NCBI RefSeq assembly: GCF_011772445.1
Contig: NZ_WVZN01000032.1
Span: forward strand, 15,681 to 73,458
Direction: 5' to 3'
Length of the DNA: 57,778 bases
Origin: Hydrogenophaga sp.
GTDB taxonomy: Bacteria > Pseudomonadota > Gammaproteobacteria > Burkholderiales > Burkholderiaceae_C
Part shown: in pieces, positions 9,312-18,202 of the stretch
How positions within the stretch are numbered: position 1 is the first letter of the stretch
How the letters are laid out: every line of letters begins with the position of its first letter
Notes under the pieces: model-generated
The model's input: only the letters and a program-made list of their open reading frames with translations
Database searches by the model: none
What the model was told of the DNA's origin: nothing
Position numbers and translations under genes: made by a program

Positions 9312-9341
9312 CCCCGGCCAGGGTTTTCCGGTCGGCCGGGG
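9312..9341 (+). promoter_or_regulatory. Candidate S6:S18-binding leader hairpin of rpsF
   Basis: A perfect 8-bp stem CCCCGGCC (9312-9319)/GGCCGGGG (9334-9341) closes a 14-base loop that contains CCG (9328-9330). The known autoregulatory leader of rpsF-rpsR operons is a hairpin with an exposed CCG that mimics the S18 site on 16S rRNA. Position (19 bases before the rpsF start) and operon content fit; the assignment is by resemblance only. Confidence 0.5.
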
Positions 9342-9360
9342 TCATCCACAAGGAGAGTCC

Positions 9361-9732
9361 ATGCGTCACTATGAGATCGTCTTGCTGATCCACCCGGATC
9401 AGAGCGAACAGGTTCCGGCCATGCTGGAGCGCTACAAGGGCATGATCACCGCCGGCGGCGGCAAGATCCACCGCGTTGAAGACTGGGGCCGCCGTCAACT
9501 GGCGTACCAGATCAACAAGCTGTCCAAGGCCCACTACCTCTGCGTCAACATCGAGGCCGATCAGGCCGTGATGAACGAGCTGGAGCACGCCTTCCGCTTC
9601 AACGACGCCGTGCTGCGCCACCTGAGCGTGCAGCGCAAGAAGGCCGACACCGGCCCGTCGTCCATGATGAAGACGGTCGAGCGCGAAGAGGCCCGCAAGG
9701 CCCAGCAGCAGTCGCAGGAGCAATCCGCCTGA
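9361..9732 (+). CDS. rpsF: 30S ribosomal protein S6
   Basis: A 123-residue S6 protein, which pairs with S18 on the platform of the small subunit. [17 protein letters not shown] and the central [10 protein letters not shown] are family hallmarks. The C-terminal tail is Gln/Glu-rich ([15 protein letters not shown]), so it lacks a long glutamate tail. A purine-rich AAGGAGAG precedes the ATG. It is first in rpsF-priB-rpsR-rplI. Confidence 0.97.
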   Translation: MRHYEIVLLIHPDQSEQVPAMLERYKGMITAGGGKIHRVEDWGRRQLAYQINKLSKAHYLCVNIEADQAVMNELEHAFRFNDAVLRHLSVQRKKADTGPSSMMKTVEREEARKAQQQSQEQSA

Positions 9733-9762
9733 CGCCCCTGGCGTGAGGCTCGCGGGAATCGG

Positions 9763-10050
9763 GTGAACCGTTTTCAGTTGCAGGCCGCGGTGGTGCAGGT
9801 GCAGAACCTGCGCTACACACCGGCAGGCATCCCGGTGCTCAACCTCGTGCTCGAACACGAGTCGCAGCAGACCGAACTGGACACCCCCCGAACCGTCGCC
9901 CTCCAGATCCGTGCCGTGGCCTTCGGGCCCCTGGCCGAGACCCTGCAGAAACAGGCGCTCAACGAACTGGCGGTGTTTGGCGGCTTCCTCGCGAACGCGC
10001 GCAACGGCAAAGGCGTGGTTTTCCACATCCAGGCATTCAGCAAGACATAG
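9763..10050 (+). CDS. priB: Primosomal replication protein N (PriB)
   Basis: A 95-residue single-strand DNA-binding OB-fold protein of the primosome, which helps PriA reload DnaB at stalled forks. It is recognised by its size, its position between rpsF and rpsR, and segments such as [13 protein letters not shown] and [12 protein letters not shown]. It starts with GTG at 9763; no ATG gives a sensible N-terminus. Its neighbours are ribosomal, but dnaB lies just downstream, placing two replication-restart partners together. Confidence 0.92.
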   Translation: MNRFQLQAAVVQVQNLRYTPAGIPVLNLVLEHESQQTELDTPRTVALQIRAVAFGPLAETLQKQALNELAVFGGFLANARNGKGVVFHIQAFSKT

Positions 10051-10062
10051 GAAAGGCCCATC

Positions 10063-10344
10063 ATGGCTGCACCCAAGCGTTTCAACAAAGACAAGCGCCC
10101 CAAGCGCAACACCCAGTCGCTGCTCTTCAAGCGCAAGCGCTTCTGCCGTTTCACCGTCGCCAAGGTCGAAGAGGTGGACTACAAGGACATCGACGTCCTG
10201 CGCGACTTCATCTCCGAGAACGGCAAGATCATTCCCGCGCGCCTGACCGGCACCCGCGCGATCTACCAGCGTCAGGTCACCACCGCCATCAAGCGCGCGC
10301 GCTTCCTGGCCATGCTGCCCTACAGCGATCAGCACCGCGTCTGA
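10063..10344 (+). CDS. rpsR: 30S ribosomal protein S18
   Basis: A 93-residue basic protein that binds 16S rRNA with S6. It contains [20 protein letters not shown] and the conserved [20 protein letters not shown] region. It starts 12 bases after priB with GAAAGG upstream. Length is slightly above the family average because of a basic N-terminal extension. Confidence 0.97.
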   Translation: MAAPKRFNKDKRPKRNTQSLLFKRKRFCRFTVAKVEEVDYKDIDVLRDFISENGKIIPARLTGTRAIYQRQVTTAIKRARFLAMLPYSDQHRV

Positions 10345-10358
10345 TCGAGGAGCCCGAC

Positions 10359-10814
10359 ATGCAAGTGATTCTTCTCGAAAAAGTCCAGAACCTCGGCGCC
10401 CTCGGCGATGTCGTCAAGGTCAAGGACGGCTACGCCCGCAACTTCCTGATCCCGACCGGCCAGGCCCGCCGCGCCACCAAGGACGCCCTGGAGGCCTTCG
10501 AAGCCCGCCGCGCCGAACTGGAAAAAGCCGCTGCCGCCAAGCTGGCCGCTGCCCAGGCCCAAGGCGAGAAGCTCGCCGCCACCAGCCTCAAGCTCACGCA
10601 GAAGGCCGGTGTGGATGGCCGCCTGTTCGGGTCCGTCACCAACCACGACGTGACCGACGAGCTGCACAAGCTCGGCTTCAAGGAGGTGGTGAAGTCGCAG
10701 GTGCGCATGCCCAACGGCCCGCTGAAGGCCGTCGGCGACTACACGGTGCAGGTCAACCTGCACACCGACGTCACGGTCGACGTGGCCGTCTCGGTGCTGG
10801 GCGAAACCGCCTGA
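10359..10814 (+). CDS. rplI: 50S ribosomal protein L9
   Basis: A 151-residue protein of the L1-stalk base. The N-terminal domain ([28 protein letters not shown]) is typical, joined by a long Ala/Lys-rich helix (residues about 45-80) to a C-terminal domain ([16 protein letters not shown]). It is the last gene of the ribosomal operon, followed by a terminator. Confidence 0.97.
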   Translation: MQVILLEKVQNLGALGDVVKVKDGYARNFLIPTGQARRATKDALEAFEARRAELEKAAAAKLAAAQAQGEKLAATSLKLTQKAGVDGRLFGSVTNHDVTDELHKLGFKEVVKSQVRMPNGPLKAVGDYTVQVNLHTDVTVDVAVSVLGETA

Positions 10815-10840
10815 TACCCGCGAGCCGTCCGGCTTGCCGA

Positions 10841-10875
10841 AAGCCGCTGTCTTCGGGCAGCGGCTTTTCTTTTTC
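10841..10875 (+). terminator. Rho-independent terminator after rplI
   Basis: A 9-bp stem AAGCCGCTG (10841-10849)/CAGCGGCTT (10858-10866) with loop TCTTCGGG, followed by TTCTTTTT. Confidence 0.92.
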
Positions 10876-10986
10876 CCGTCCCTGCCTGTCCCGCGTTTCG
10901 CACTGGATATGCAGGACTTCTCCCCAGCCTTGTCCACACCCGGGAGGGGTATCCGGGCTTACCATGCCCCTTTGCCCAGAAGCCGC

Positions 10987-12408
10987 ATGTCCACCGCCTT
11001 TTCCAGCCCCTTTCCCGACCTTGGTAGCGGACTCGACGACACCGGCGACCGACAAGTCGCTCAGCTCCGCGTCCCCCCCCATTCCATCGAAGCCGAGTCC
11101 AGCGTGCTCGGTGGCTTGCTGCTCGACAACGGTGCCTGGGACCGCGTCGCCGACCTGCTCAACGACTCCGACTTCTACCGCTACGAGCACCGCCTGGCGT
11201 ACTCGGCCATCGCCGCGCTGGTCAATGCGTCCAAGCCGGCCGACGTGGTGACGGTGTTCGAGCACCTGCAGAACCTCGGCAAGGCCGAGGAGGCGGGAGG
11301 CTTGGCTTACCTCAACTCGCTCGCGCAGTACGTGCCCAGCGCGGCCAACATCCGCCGCTACGCCGAGATCGTTCGCGAACGCGCCGTGCTGCGCAAACTC
11401 GTGGCCGCCAGCGACGAGATTTCCACCTCCGCCTTCAATCCGCAGGGCAAGCCGGTCGCCAAGATCCTCGACGAGGCGGAGCAGAAGATCTTCAAGATCG
11501 GCGAGGAAGGCTCGCGCATGAAGGAGGGCTTCCAGTCGATGGACCGGCTGGTGGTCGACCTGCTGGACCGCGTGCAGGAGATGGCCGACAACCCGCAAGA
11601 CGTGACCGGCGTTCCCACGGGCTTCATCGACCTCGATCGCATGACGGCGGGCCTGCAGGGCGGTGACTTGATCGTGCTGGCGGCGCGCCCGTCCATGGGC
11701 AAAACCGCCTTTGCGATCAACATCGCCGAGCACGTGGCGCTCAACGAAGGCCTGCCCGTGGCCGTGTTCTCCATGGAAATGGGGGCCGCCCAGCTCGCGG
11801 TGCGTATCGTGGGCTCCATCGGCCGCATCAACCAGGGCCACCTGCGCACCGGCAAGCTCACCGACGAGGAATGGCCGCGCCTGACCGAGGCCATCGAGAA
11901 GCTGCGCCACGTCTCACTGCACATCGACGAGACGCCCGGCCTCACGCCGAGCGAGTTGCGCGCCAATGCCCGGCGCCTGGCGCGCACCTGCGGCAAGCTC
12001 GGCCTGATCGTGGTCGACTACCTGCAGCTCATGAGCGGCTCCAGCAGCGACGGTGGCGACAACCGCGCCACCGAACTTGGCGAGATCTCGCGTGGACTGA
12101 AGATGCTGGCCAAGGAGCTGCAGTGCCCGGTGATCGCGCTGTCGCAGCTCAACCGCTCGGTGGAGCAGCGCACCGACAAGCGCCCCATGATGAGCGACCT
12201 GCGCGAATCCGGCGCCATCGAGCAGGACGCGGACATCATCATGTTCATCTACCGCGATGAGTACTACACCAAGGACGCCTGCAAGGAGCCAGGGGTGGCG
12301 GAGATCATCATCGGCAAGCAGCGAAACGGCCCCACCGGGACCGTCAAGCTGGCCTTCCTGAACATGCTGACCCGCTTTGAAAGCCTGGTCGGCGGCGGAG
12401 ACTATTGA
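10987..12408 (+). CDS. dnaB: Replicative DNA helicase DnaB
   Basis: A 473-residue hexameric 5'-3' helicase that drives the replication fork. The N-terminal primase-interaction domain (VPPHSIEAESSVLGGLLLDN) is followed by the RecA-like ATPase with Walker A in ARPSMGKTAFA, SMEMGAAQLAVR, the Walker B strand LIVVDYLQLMSG, and a C-terminal ESGAIEQDADIIMFIYRDE. The ATG at 10987 gives the usual short N-terminus; an in-frame extension back to 10834 would run through the rplI terminator. No intein is present. It ends 3 bases from the convergent phoH-like gene. Confidence 0.97.
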   Translation: MSTAFSSPFPDLGSGLDDTGDRQVAQLRVPPHSIEAESSVLGGLLLDNGAWDRVADLLNDSDFYRYEHRLAYSAIAALVNASKPADVVTVFEHLQNLGKAEEAGGLAYLNSLAQYVPSAANIRRYAEIVRERAVLRKLVAASDEISTSAFNPQGKPVAKILDEAEQKIFKIGEEGSRMKEGFQSMDRLVVDLLDRVQEMADNPQDVTGVPTGFIDLDRMTAGLQGGDLIVLAARPSMGKTAFAINIAEHVALNEGLPVAVFSMEMGAAQLAVRIVGSIGRINQGHLRTGKLTDEEWPRLTEAIEKLRHVSLHIDETPGLTPSELRANARRLARTCGKLGLIVVDYLQLMSGSSSDGGDNRATELGEISRGLKMLAKELQCPVIALSQLNRSVEQRTDKRPMMSDLRESGAIEQDADIIMFIYRDEYYTKDACKEPGVAEIIIGKQRNGPTGTVKLAFLNMLTRFESLVGGGDY

Positions 12409-12411
12409 GCG

Positions 12412-14163
12412 TCAGAGGACTTCAGACGCAAAGTCAGCCAGCCGCGAGCGCTCGCCACGCGCCAGCGTGATGTGCCCGCCGTGCGGCCAGCCCTTGAAGC
12501 GGTCCACCGCGAAGGTCAGACCCGAAGACCCTTCGGTGAGGTAGGGCGTGTCGATCTGCGCCAGGTTGCCCATGCAGATCATCTTGGTGCCAGGGCCCGC
12601 GCGCGTGATCAGCGTCTTCATCTGCTTGGGCGTCAGGTTCTGCGCCTCGTCGATGATCACGTACTTGTTCAGGAAGGTGCGCCCGCGCATGAAGTTCATG
12701 CTCTTGACCTTGATGCGGCTGCGGATGAGCTCGTTGGTCGCCGCGCGACCCCACTCGCCGGCGTTGCCGCCGTCGCCCTTGGCCAGGAACTCCAGGTTGT
12801 CGTCGAGCGCGCCCATCCACGGGCCCATCTTCTCTTCCTCGGTGCCGGGCAGGAAGCCGATGTCCTCGCCCACGCTCACGGTGGCGCGGGTCATGATGAT
12901 CTCGGTGTAGCGCCGGTCGTCGAGCACCTGCGTGAGGCCGGCGGCCAGCGCCATCAGCGTCTTGCCCGTGCCGGCCGTGCCGGCCAGGGTCACGAAGTCG
13001 ATCTCCGGATCCATCAGCAGGTTGAGCGCGAAGTTCTGCTCGCGGTTGCGGCTGGTCACGCCCCAGACGGCGTTCTTGAGGTGGGTGTAGTCCTTGAGCG
13101 TCCTGAGCACCGCGGTCTTGTCGCGGATCTCGGTCACGCGCGCGTACAGCGAGGGCTCGCCAGGTGCTTCGAAGTAGACGAACTGGTTGATGTAGAACTG
13201 GCTCACCGCCGGACCGCTGACGCGGTAGAAGGTGTGGCTGCCGCTCTGCCAGCTTTCGATGGTCTTGCTCTGGCGCGTCCAGAAGTCCTGTGGCAGCGCG
13301 AGCGAGCCCGGGTAGAGCAGTTCGCCATCGTCCAGGGTCTTGTCGTTTTCGTAGTCCTCGGCGGCCAGACCCAGCGCGCGGGCCTTCACGCGCATGTTGA
13401 TGTCCTTCGACACCAGAATGACCTCGCGCTCCGGGTGTCGCTGGCGCAGCGCGGCCACCACGCCCAGGATCTGGTTGTCGGCCTTGCCCTGCGGGAGCGC
13501 GGCGGGCAGTTCGCCCAGCAACTGCTCCGTCTGGAAGAAGAGCTGCCCGCGCGCGGACTGGTGACCGGTGGCCGAGAGCTTCAAGCCCTTGGTCATGTCG
13601 CCGCCGGCCTGCGCGGCCAAGCCATCGAGGTTTCGGCTGGTCTGTCGACCGTTGCGCGCGACCTCGGTCATGCCCTTCTTGTGGCCGTCGAGCTCCTCCA
13701 GCACGATCATCGGCAGGTAGATGTCGTGCTCTTCGAAGCGGAAGAGGCTCATTGGGTCGTGCAACAGCACGTTGGTGTCGAGCACGAAGAGGCGGGCGGG
13801 ACCGCCGCTGACGCCCTTGCCCGGGGCGCGGCGCCGCGCGGCGGCCACCGGCGACGGGGTGGCGGGTTTGACCGCGGCGGGTGCGGCCGGCTCGGGGCGT
13901 TCCGGGCGGCTCTTGAGTTCCAGGGCGGGCGCGGGAGCCGTCGCTGGCGCGCGGCGGGTCTTGGCCGCTGGCGCTGGCCGCGCCTTGCGGGGCGCGGGCG
14001 TTTCGACCGGCTCGGGTGCCGTCAGTGTGTCGTCGTCCGGGAGGATGTTCAGGCCGCCGCTGCGCTCGTCGAAGTCTTCGAGGCTGGCGTTGGAGGCCTT
14101 CAGGGAATAGGCGTCGGGGGCGAGGAGGGCGGCGCGTTTGGAGGGGGCGGGGGGCAGGGGCAT
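12412..14163 (-). CDS. PhoH-family ATPase with N-terminal PIN domain
   Basis: A 583-residue protein. The first about 120 residues are a low-complexity Pro/Ala-rich linker. The PIN nuclease-like domain starts at RLFVLDTNVLLHDP (D129) and continues through LPMIVLEELDGHKKG. The PhoH ATPase has Walker A GTAGTGKT at residues 395-402 and Walker B VIIDEAQNLTP, followed by the sensor-like MGNLAQID. Members combine RNA helicase-like and RNase activities and have been linked to toxin-antitoxin and RNA turnover. It is probably cytoplasmic. It is transcribed after the peroxiredoxin gene but separated from it by a terminator, so it probably has its own promoter. Confidence 0.9.
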   Translation of the reverse strand: MPLPPAPSKRAALLAPDAYSLKASNASLEDFDERSGGLNILPDDDTLTAPEPVETPAPRKARPAPAAKTRRAPATAPAPALELKSRPERPEPAAPAAVKPATPSPVAAARRRAPGKGVSGGPARLFVLDTNVLLHDPMSLFRFEEHDIYLPMIVLEELDGHKKGMTEVARNGRQTSRNLDGLAAQAGGDMTKGLKLSATGHQSARGQLFFQTEQLLGELPAALPQGKADNQILGVVAALRQRHPEREVILVSKDINMRVKARALGLAAEDYENDKTLDDGELLYPGSLALPQDFWTRQSKTIESWQSGSHTFYRVSGPAVSQFYINQFVYFEAPGEPSLYARVTEIRDKTAVLRTLKDYTHLKNAVWGVTSRNREQNFALNLLMDPEIDFVTLAGTAGTGKTLMALAAGLTQVLDDRRYTEIIMTRATVSVGEDIGFLPGTEEEKMGPWMGALDDNLEFLAKGDGGNAGEWGRAATNELIRSRIKVKSMNFMRGRTFLNKYVIIDEAQNLTPKQMKTLITRAGPGTKMICMGNLAQIDTPYLTEGSSGLTFAVDRFKGWPHGGHITLARGERSRLADFASEVL

Positions 14164-14184
14164 GTGGGCTTCAGCGTGCGGGCT

Positions 14185-14222
14185 CGAAAAAACAAAAAGC
14201 CGCCGGGAGAACCGGGCGGCTT
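14185..14222 (-). terminator. Terminator of the peroxiredoxin gene (minus strand)
   Basis: Stem AAGCCGCC (14197-14204)/GGCGGCTT (14215-14222). Read on the minus strand it is followed by a run of Ts interrupted by a single G, downstream of the peroxiredoxin stop and before the PhoH start. Confidence 0.8.
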
Positions 14223-14364
14223 TGCGTGCGTCGGACGGGAGGGAAACAGCGGTGGACGGGGAAGATGCCCGAAGACATGCGGACCACTATACACCTTCCA
14301 CATGTCGCCGAAGGCTCGGCGTGGCGGCGGGGCAGCGAGGTGTCGCTGCGCCGCACCATCGCGA

Positions 14365-14841
14365 TCAGGCGGCCTTCTTGAGCGCCTTGACCGCCTTGAG
14401 CACTTCCTCGACGTGACCGGGGACCTTCAGACCGCGCCACTCCTGGCGCAGCACGCCGTCAGGTCCGATCAGGAAGGTGCTGCGCTCGATGCCCTTGACC
14501 TTCTTGCCGTACATGATCTTGTTCTTGACCACGCCGAACATGTGACACATTTTTTCCTCGGTGTCGGCGATCAGCTCGAAGGGCAATTCGAGCTTGGCCT
14601 TGAAGTCGTCGTGCGACTTCATGTTGTCGCGCGAGACACCGAACACCTGGGCGCCGGCCTTGACAAAATCCTTGTACTTGTCGCGGAACTGCATGGCCTC
14701 GGTGGTGCAGCCGGGCGTATTGTCCTTGGGGTAGAAATACAGCACGAGCGTTTGCCCGAGGTGGCTCTGGTGGCTGACCTTGATGCCGCCGGTGGCCTGG
14801 GATTCGAACTCGGGGATGGGTTTGTTGACAACGACGGCCAT
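14365..14841 (-). CDS. bcp: Thiol peroxiredoxin of the BCP/PrxQ group
   Basis: A 158-residue peroxidase reducing hydrogen peroxide and organic peroxides with thioredoxin-type donors. The peroxidatic Cys is C45 in NTPGCTTEA. The E. coli-type resolving Cys five residues later is absent (Met here). The only other Cys visible is C99 (KMCHMF), which could resolve the intermediate in another way. The start at 14841 fits the family N-terminus. The leader carries a 16-bp palindrome and a possible -10 (TAAAAT, minus strand, 14953-14948). Confidence 0.93.
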   Translation of the reverse strand: MAVVVNKPIPEFESQATGGIKVSHQSHLGQTLVLYFYPKDNTPGCTTEAMQFRDKYKDFVKAGAQVFGVSRDNMKSHDDFKAKLELPFELIADTEEKMCHMFGVVKNKIMYGKKVKGIERSTFLIGPDGVLRQEWRGLKVPGHVEEVLKAVKALKKAA

Positions 14842-14906
14842 GCTGTGGAGACCCCTGACGTAAGTGGATGGTGTTGCGTTGGCTGCCCGAACGGCCGGAC
14901 GGGCGC

Positions 14907-14922
14907 TCCGTATGCATACGGA
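14907..14922. promoter_or_regulatory. Perfect 16-bp palindrome in the bcp leader
   Basis: TCCGTATGCATACGGA reads the same on both strands. It is flanked by a second imperfect inverted repeat (TGCCCG...GGCC about 14884-14896 with GGCCGGGCA about 14930-14938). It sits 65-80 bases before the bcp start, downstream of the candidate -10. It could be an operator for a dimeric regulator or an RNA hairpin. Confidence 0.5.
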
Positions 14923-14970
14923 AGGTCTGGCCGGGCAACAGCCCGCTATTTTACCTCCTCGGGGCCCGGA

Positions 14971-15372
14971 TTACCCGTTTATGGGCGGGGATCCACCTTC
15001 TTGCAGGAGGGCCGCGGTGACGCGCCGCCCCTCACCGGCCAGGATGTTGTAGGTGCGACAGGCGGCCGCCGTGTCCATCGTTTCGACGCCAATGCCCCGT
15101 TCGAGCAGGCCTCGCAACAGGCGCGGCGCGACGAAACGCAAGCTCGAACCGCTGCCGAAGATGACCAGCTCGGGCGTGACGCCATCCGGCTCCACCAACG
15201 CCTCGAAATGGGCCGGCGTTAGGTCCTCGAAGCGCTGGCACTCCCAGGGGCGCAACTGCCCGGCCGCGCTCAGGACCACACTCGCCTCCTGCCGCTCGCC
15301 ATTGACCGCAATCCAGCCTTCGCCGAGCGAGGTGATGGCGAGTTGGTGGGGCGTGTCGGGGTGCAGTTTCAT
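14971..15372 (-). CDS. Mth938-like domain protein (DUF498)
   Basis: A 133-residue protein of the Mth938/NDUFAF3-like fold, with the family segment PELVIFGSGSSLRF and GVETMDTAAACRTYNIL. Relatives in mitochondria assist complex I assembly; the bacterial role is unclear. The ATG at 15372 (MKLHPDTP) is the natural start. It is divergent from alaA, with 115 bases between the start codons. The gene ends 33 bases upstream of the palindromic bcp leader region. Confidence 0.88.
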   Translation of the reverse strand: MKLHPDTPHQLAITSLGEGWIAVNGERQEASVVLSAAGQLRPWECQRFEDLTPAHFEALVEPDGVTPELVIFGSGSSLRFVAPRLLRGLLERGIGVETMDTAAACRTYNILAGEGRRVTAALLQEGGSPPING

Positions 15373-15487
15373 GGGGCGTTCGCGCCCTGGGCGGGTCGGG
15401 GAACTGTGGTCAAATTGCCGGTTTGCTCGTGGCTGGCGAGGCTTGCATCTTAGCCCTGCGTGTCGCGATCCCGTCGTCGGAGGGACT

Positions 15488-16714
15488 TTGAAGACCATCC
15501 AGAAATCCGCCAAGCTCGCCAACGTCTGCTACGACATCCGCGGTCCCATCATGGACGCGGCGCGGCAGATGGAAGAAGAGGGCCACAAGATCATCAAGCT
15601 CAACATCGGCAACCTGGCGGTGTTCGGCTTCGATGCGCCCGAGGAGATCCAGCAGGACATGATCCGCAACCTGCCCAACTCGGCGGGCTATTCGGACAGC
15701 AAGGGCATCTTCGCGGCGCGCAAGGCGGTGATGCACGAGACGCAGCTGCAGGGCATCAAGGGCGTCACACTCGACGACATCTACCTCGGCAACGGCGCGA
15801 GCGAGCTGATCGTGATGGCGACGAACGCCTTGCTGGACGACGGTGACGAGTTGCTGTTGCCGGCCCCCGATTACCCGCTGTGGACGGCGGCGACGAGCCT
15901 GTCGGGCGGCACGCCGGTGCACTACATGTGCGAGGAGTCCAAGGGCTGGATGCCCGACATCGACGACATCCGCCGGAAGATCACGCCGGCCACCAAGGGC
16001 ATCGTGGTGATCAACCCGAACAACCCCACGGGTGCGCTGTACTCCAGGGAATTGCTGCAACAGATCGTGGCCATCGCGCGCGAGCACGGGCTGGTGATCT
16101 TCGCCGACGAGGTCTATGACAAGGTGCTGTACGACGGCGTGAAGCACGTGCCCATCGGCAGCCTGTCCGAGGACGTGCTCACGCTCACCTTCAACTCGCT
16201 GTCCAAGAGCTACCGATCCTGCGGCTACCGCGCGGGCTGGCTGGTGGTGTCGGGCGACAAGAAACCCGCCAAGGACTACATCGAGGGCCTGAACATGCTC
16301 TCGAACATGCGCCTGTGCGCCAACGTGCCGGGCCAGTGGGCGATCCAGACCGCGCTGGGCGGCTACCAGAGCATCAACGACCTGGTGCAGGAAGGCGGGC
16401 GCCTGCGCCGCCAGCGCGACCTGGCCTACGAACTCATCACGGCGATCCCGGGGGTGAGCTGCGTCAAGCCGCAGGCGGCGCTGTACATGTTTCCGAAGCT
16501 CGATCCGGCGATGTACCCCGTGCAGGACGACCAGCAGATGTTCCTGGAACTGCTGCAGGAAACGCGCGTGATGCTGGTGCAGGGCTCGGGCTTCAATTAC
16601 CCCGACAACCAGCACTTCCGCATCGTCTTCCTGCCGCACGAGGACGACCTGCGCGAGGCCATCGGCCGCGTCGCGCGCTTCCTCGAGCACTGGCGAAAAC
16701 GCCACGGCAACTGA
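15488..16714 (+). CDS. alaA: Alanine-synthesizing aminotransferase (AlaA/AlaC-like, fold type I)
   Basis: A 408-residue PLP aminotransferase that makes alanine from pyruvate and glutamate. NPNNPTGALYS, FADEVYDKVLYDG and the PLP lysine K240 in SLSKSYRSCGYRAGW are visible. The start is inferred to be TTG at 15488: GGAGGG lies 3-8 bases upstream and the family N-terminus (KTIQKSAKLANVCYDIRGP) begins immediately after. No ATG is available nearby without adding unrelated sequence. It is first of an apparent operon alaA-hom-thrC, a common betaproteobacterial order. Confidence 0.9.
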   Translation: MKTIQKSAKLANVCYDIRGPIMDAARQMEEEGHKIIKLNIGNLAVFGFDAPEEIQQDMIRNLPNSAGYSDSKGIFAARKAVMHETQLQGIKGVTLDDIYLGNGASELIVMATNALLDDGDELLLPAPDYPLWTAATSLSGGTPVHYMCEESKGWMPDIDDIRRKITPATKGIVVINPNNPTGALYSRELLQQIVAIAREHGLVIFADEVYDKVLYDGVKHVPIGSLSEDVLTLTFNSLSKSYRSCGYRAGWLVVSGDKKPAKDYIEGLNMLSNMRLCANVPGQWAIQTALGGYQSINDLVQEGGRLRRQRDLAYELITAIPGVSCVKPQAALYMFPKLDPAMYPVQDDQQMFLELLQETRVMLVQGSGFNYPDNQHFRIVFLPHEDDLREAIGRVARFLEHWRKRHGN

Positions 16715-16736
16715 GTTCTTCTTATCTGACCGACCG

Positions 16737-18059
16737 ATGAAACCGATTCAAGTGGGCCTGCTGGGCATTGGCACCGTGGGCAGCGGCACCTTCAACGTGC
16801 TGCGACGCAACCAGGAAGAGATTCGCCGCCGCGCCGGCCGCGGCATCGAAATCACCATGGTGGCCGACCTCGACGTGGCGCGCGCCAGGGCCGTGGTCGG
16901 TGAGGGCGTCACCGTGGTGAGCGACGCGCGCGAGGTGATCGCCAACCCCGACATCGACATCGTGATCGAGCTCATCGGCGGCTACGGCATCGCCAAGGCG
17001 CTGGTGATGGAGGCCATCTCGGCCGGCAAGCACGTCGTCACGGCCAACAAGGCACTGCTGGCGGTGCATGGCACCGAAATCTTCGCTGCCGCCTCGGCTC
17101 GCGGCGTGATCGTGGCCTTCGAGGCCGCGGTGGCCGGTGGCATCCCCATCATCAAGGCGCTGCGCGAAGGCCTCGCGGCCAACCACATCGAATGGATCGC
17201 CGGCATCATCAACGGCACCACCAACTTCATCCTCTCCGAGATGCGCGACAAGGGGCTCGACTTCGAGGTCGTGCTCAAGGAAGCGCAGCGCCTGGGCTAC
17301 GCCGAGGCCGACCCGAGCTTCGACATCGAGGGCGTGGACGCCGCGCACAAGGCGACCATCATGAGCGCCATCGCCTTCGGCGTCCCGGTGCAGTTCCACA
17401 AGGCGCACGTCGAGGGCATCACCAAGCTGTCGGCCACTGACATCCGTTACGCCGAGCAACTGGGCTACCGCATCAAGCTGCTGGGGATCACGAAGCGGGC
17501 ACCCAAGGGGATCGAGTTGCGCGTGCACCCCAGTCTGGTGCCGGCCAAGCGCCTGCTTGCCAATGTCGAAGGCGCGATGAACGCGGTGGTGGTGCACGGC
17601 GACGCCGTGGGCACCACGCTGTACTACGGCAAAGGCGCGGGCAGTGAACCCACCGCCAGCGCCGTCATCGCCGACCTGGTGGACGTGACGCGCCTGCACA
17701 CGGCGGACCCGCACCACCGCGTGCCGCACCTGGCCTTCCAGCCCGACGCCATGAGCGACCTGCCGGTGCTGCCCATGAGCGAGGTCATCACCAGCTACTA
17801 CCTGCGCATGCGCGTGGCCGACGAGGCGGGCGTGCTGGCCAAGGTCACGGGCGTGCTCGCGCTCAACGGCATCAGCATCGACGCCGTGCTGCAGCGCGAG
17901 GCCGACGAGGTGGGCGGCGAGGGCGCCACCAGCACCGACCTGATCATCCTCACGCACGACACGCGCGAAGGCACCATGGACACCGTGCTGGCCGAGTTGC
18001 AATCCCTGCCCACCGTGCTGTCGCCCATCGTGCGCATCCGCAAGGAAGAGCTTCGCTGA
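16737..18059 (+). CDS. hom: Homoserine dehydrogenase
   Basis: A 440-residue enzyme reducing aspartate semialdehyde to homoserine with NAD(P)H, at the branch to threonine and methionine. The Rossmann motif VGLLGIGTVGSGTF opens the protein. The catalytic region GIINGTTNFIL and FDIEGVDAAHK follow, and a C-terminal ACT domain (about residues 350-430, LAKVTGVLALNGISID) suggests feedback by threonine. It is a monofunctional form without aspartokinase. It starts 22 bases after alaA. Confidence 0.96.
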   Translation: MKPIQVGLLGIGTVGSGTFNVLRRNQEEIRRRAGRGIEITMVADLDVARARAVVGEGVTVVSDAREVIANPDIDIVIELIGGYGIAKALVMEAISAGKHVVTANKALLAVHGTEIFAAASARGVIVAFEAAVAGGIPIIKALREGLAANHIEWIAGIINGTTNFILSEMRDKGLDFEVVLKEAQRLGYAEADPSFDIEGVDAAHKATIMSAIAFGVPVQFHKAHVEGITKLSATDIRYAEQLGYRIKLLGITKRAPKGIELRVHPSLVPAKRLLANVEGAMNAVVVHGDAVGTTLYYGKGAGSEPTASAVIADLVDVTRLHTADPHHRVPHLAFQPDAMSDLPVLPMSEVITSYYLRMRVADEAGVLAKVTGVLALNGISIDAVLQREADEVGGEGATSTDLIILTHDTREGTMDTVLAELQSLPTVLSPIVRIRKEELR

Positions 18060-18067
18060 CGTGAGGC

Positions 18068-18141
18068 ACCCCCGCAGCGCCTTCGGCGCTTCCCCCCTGA
18101 AGGGGGCAACACCAGCGGCCCGGCCAAGCCGGTTCCGCGGT
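18068..18141. repeat. REP-like triple-hairpin element, copy 1
   Basis: Three adjacent small hairpins: AGCGCC/GGCGCT (18076-18090), CCCCC/GGGGG with a TGAA loop (18093-18106), and CCGGC/GCCGG with a CAA loop (18120-18132). It fills the hom-thrC gap. The same order of hairpins recurs at 22948-23020, and a diverged version lies inside cobQ. Confidence 0.75.
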
Positions 18142-18202
18142 GTTTCCCGGTTCGACCGCGGCGCTCGCGGCGGATCGGGTGAGAGTGAAATGGACCGTTG
18201 AT

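Noticed and set aside
10834..10986. A longer dnaB N-terminus
   Set aside because: The extension would read through the rplI terminator and gives no family similarity; the ATG at 10987 fits DnaB.
18068..18141. A rho-independent terminator for hom
   Set aside because: Hairpins are present, but there is no T-tract, and the same elements recur in other contexts, so they are better explained as a repeat family.
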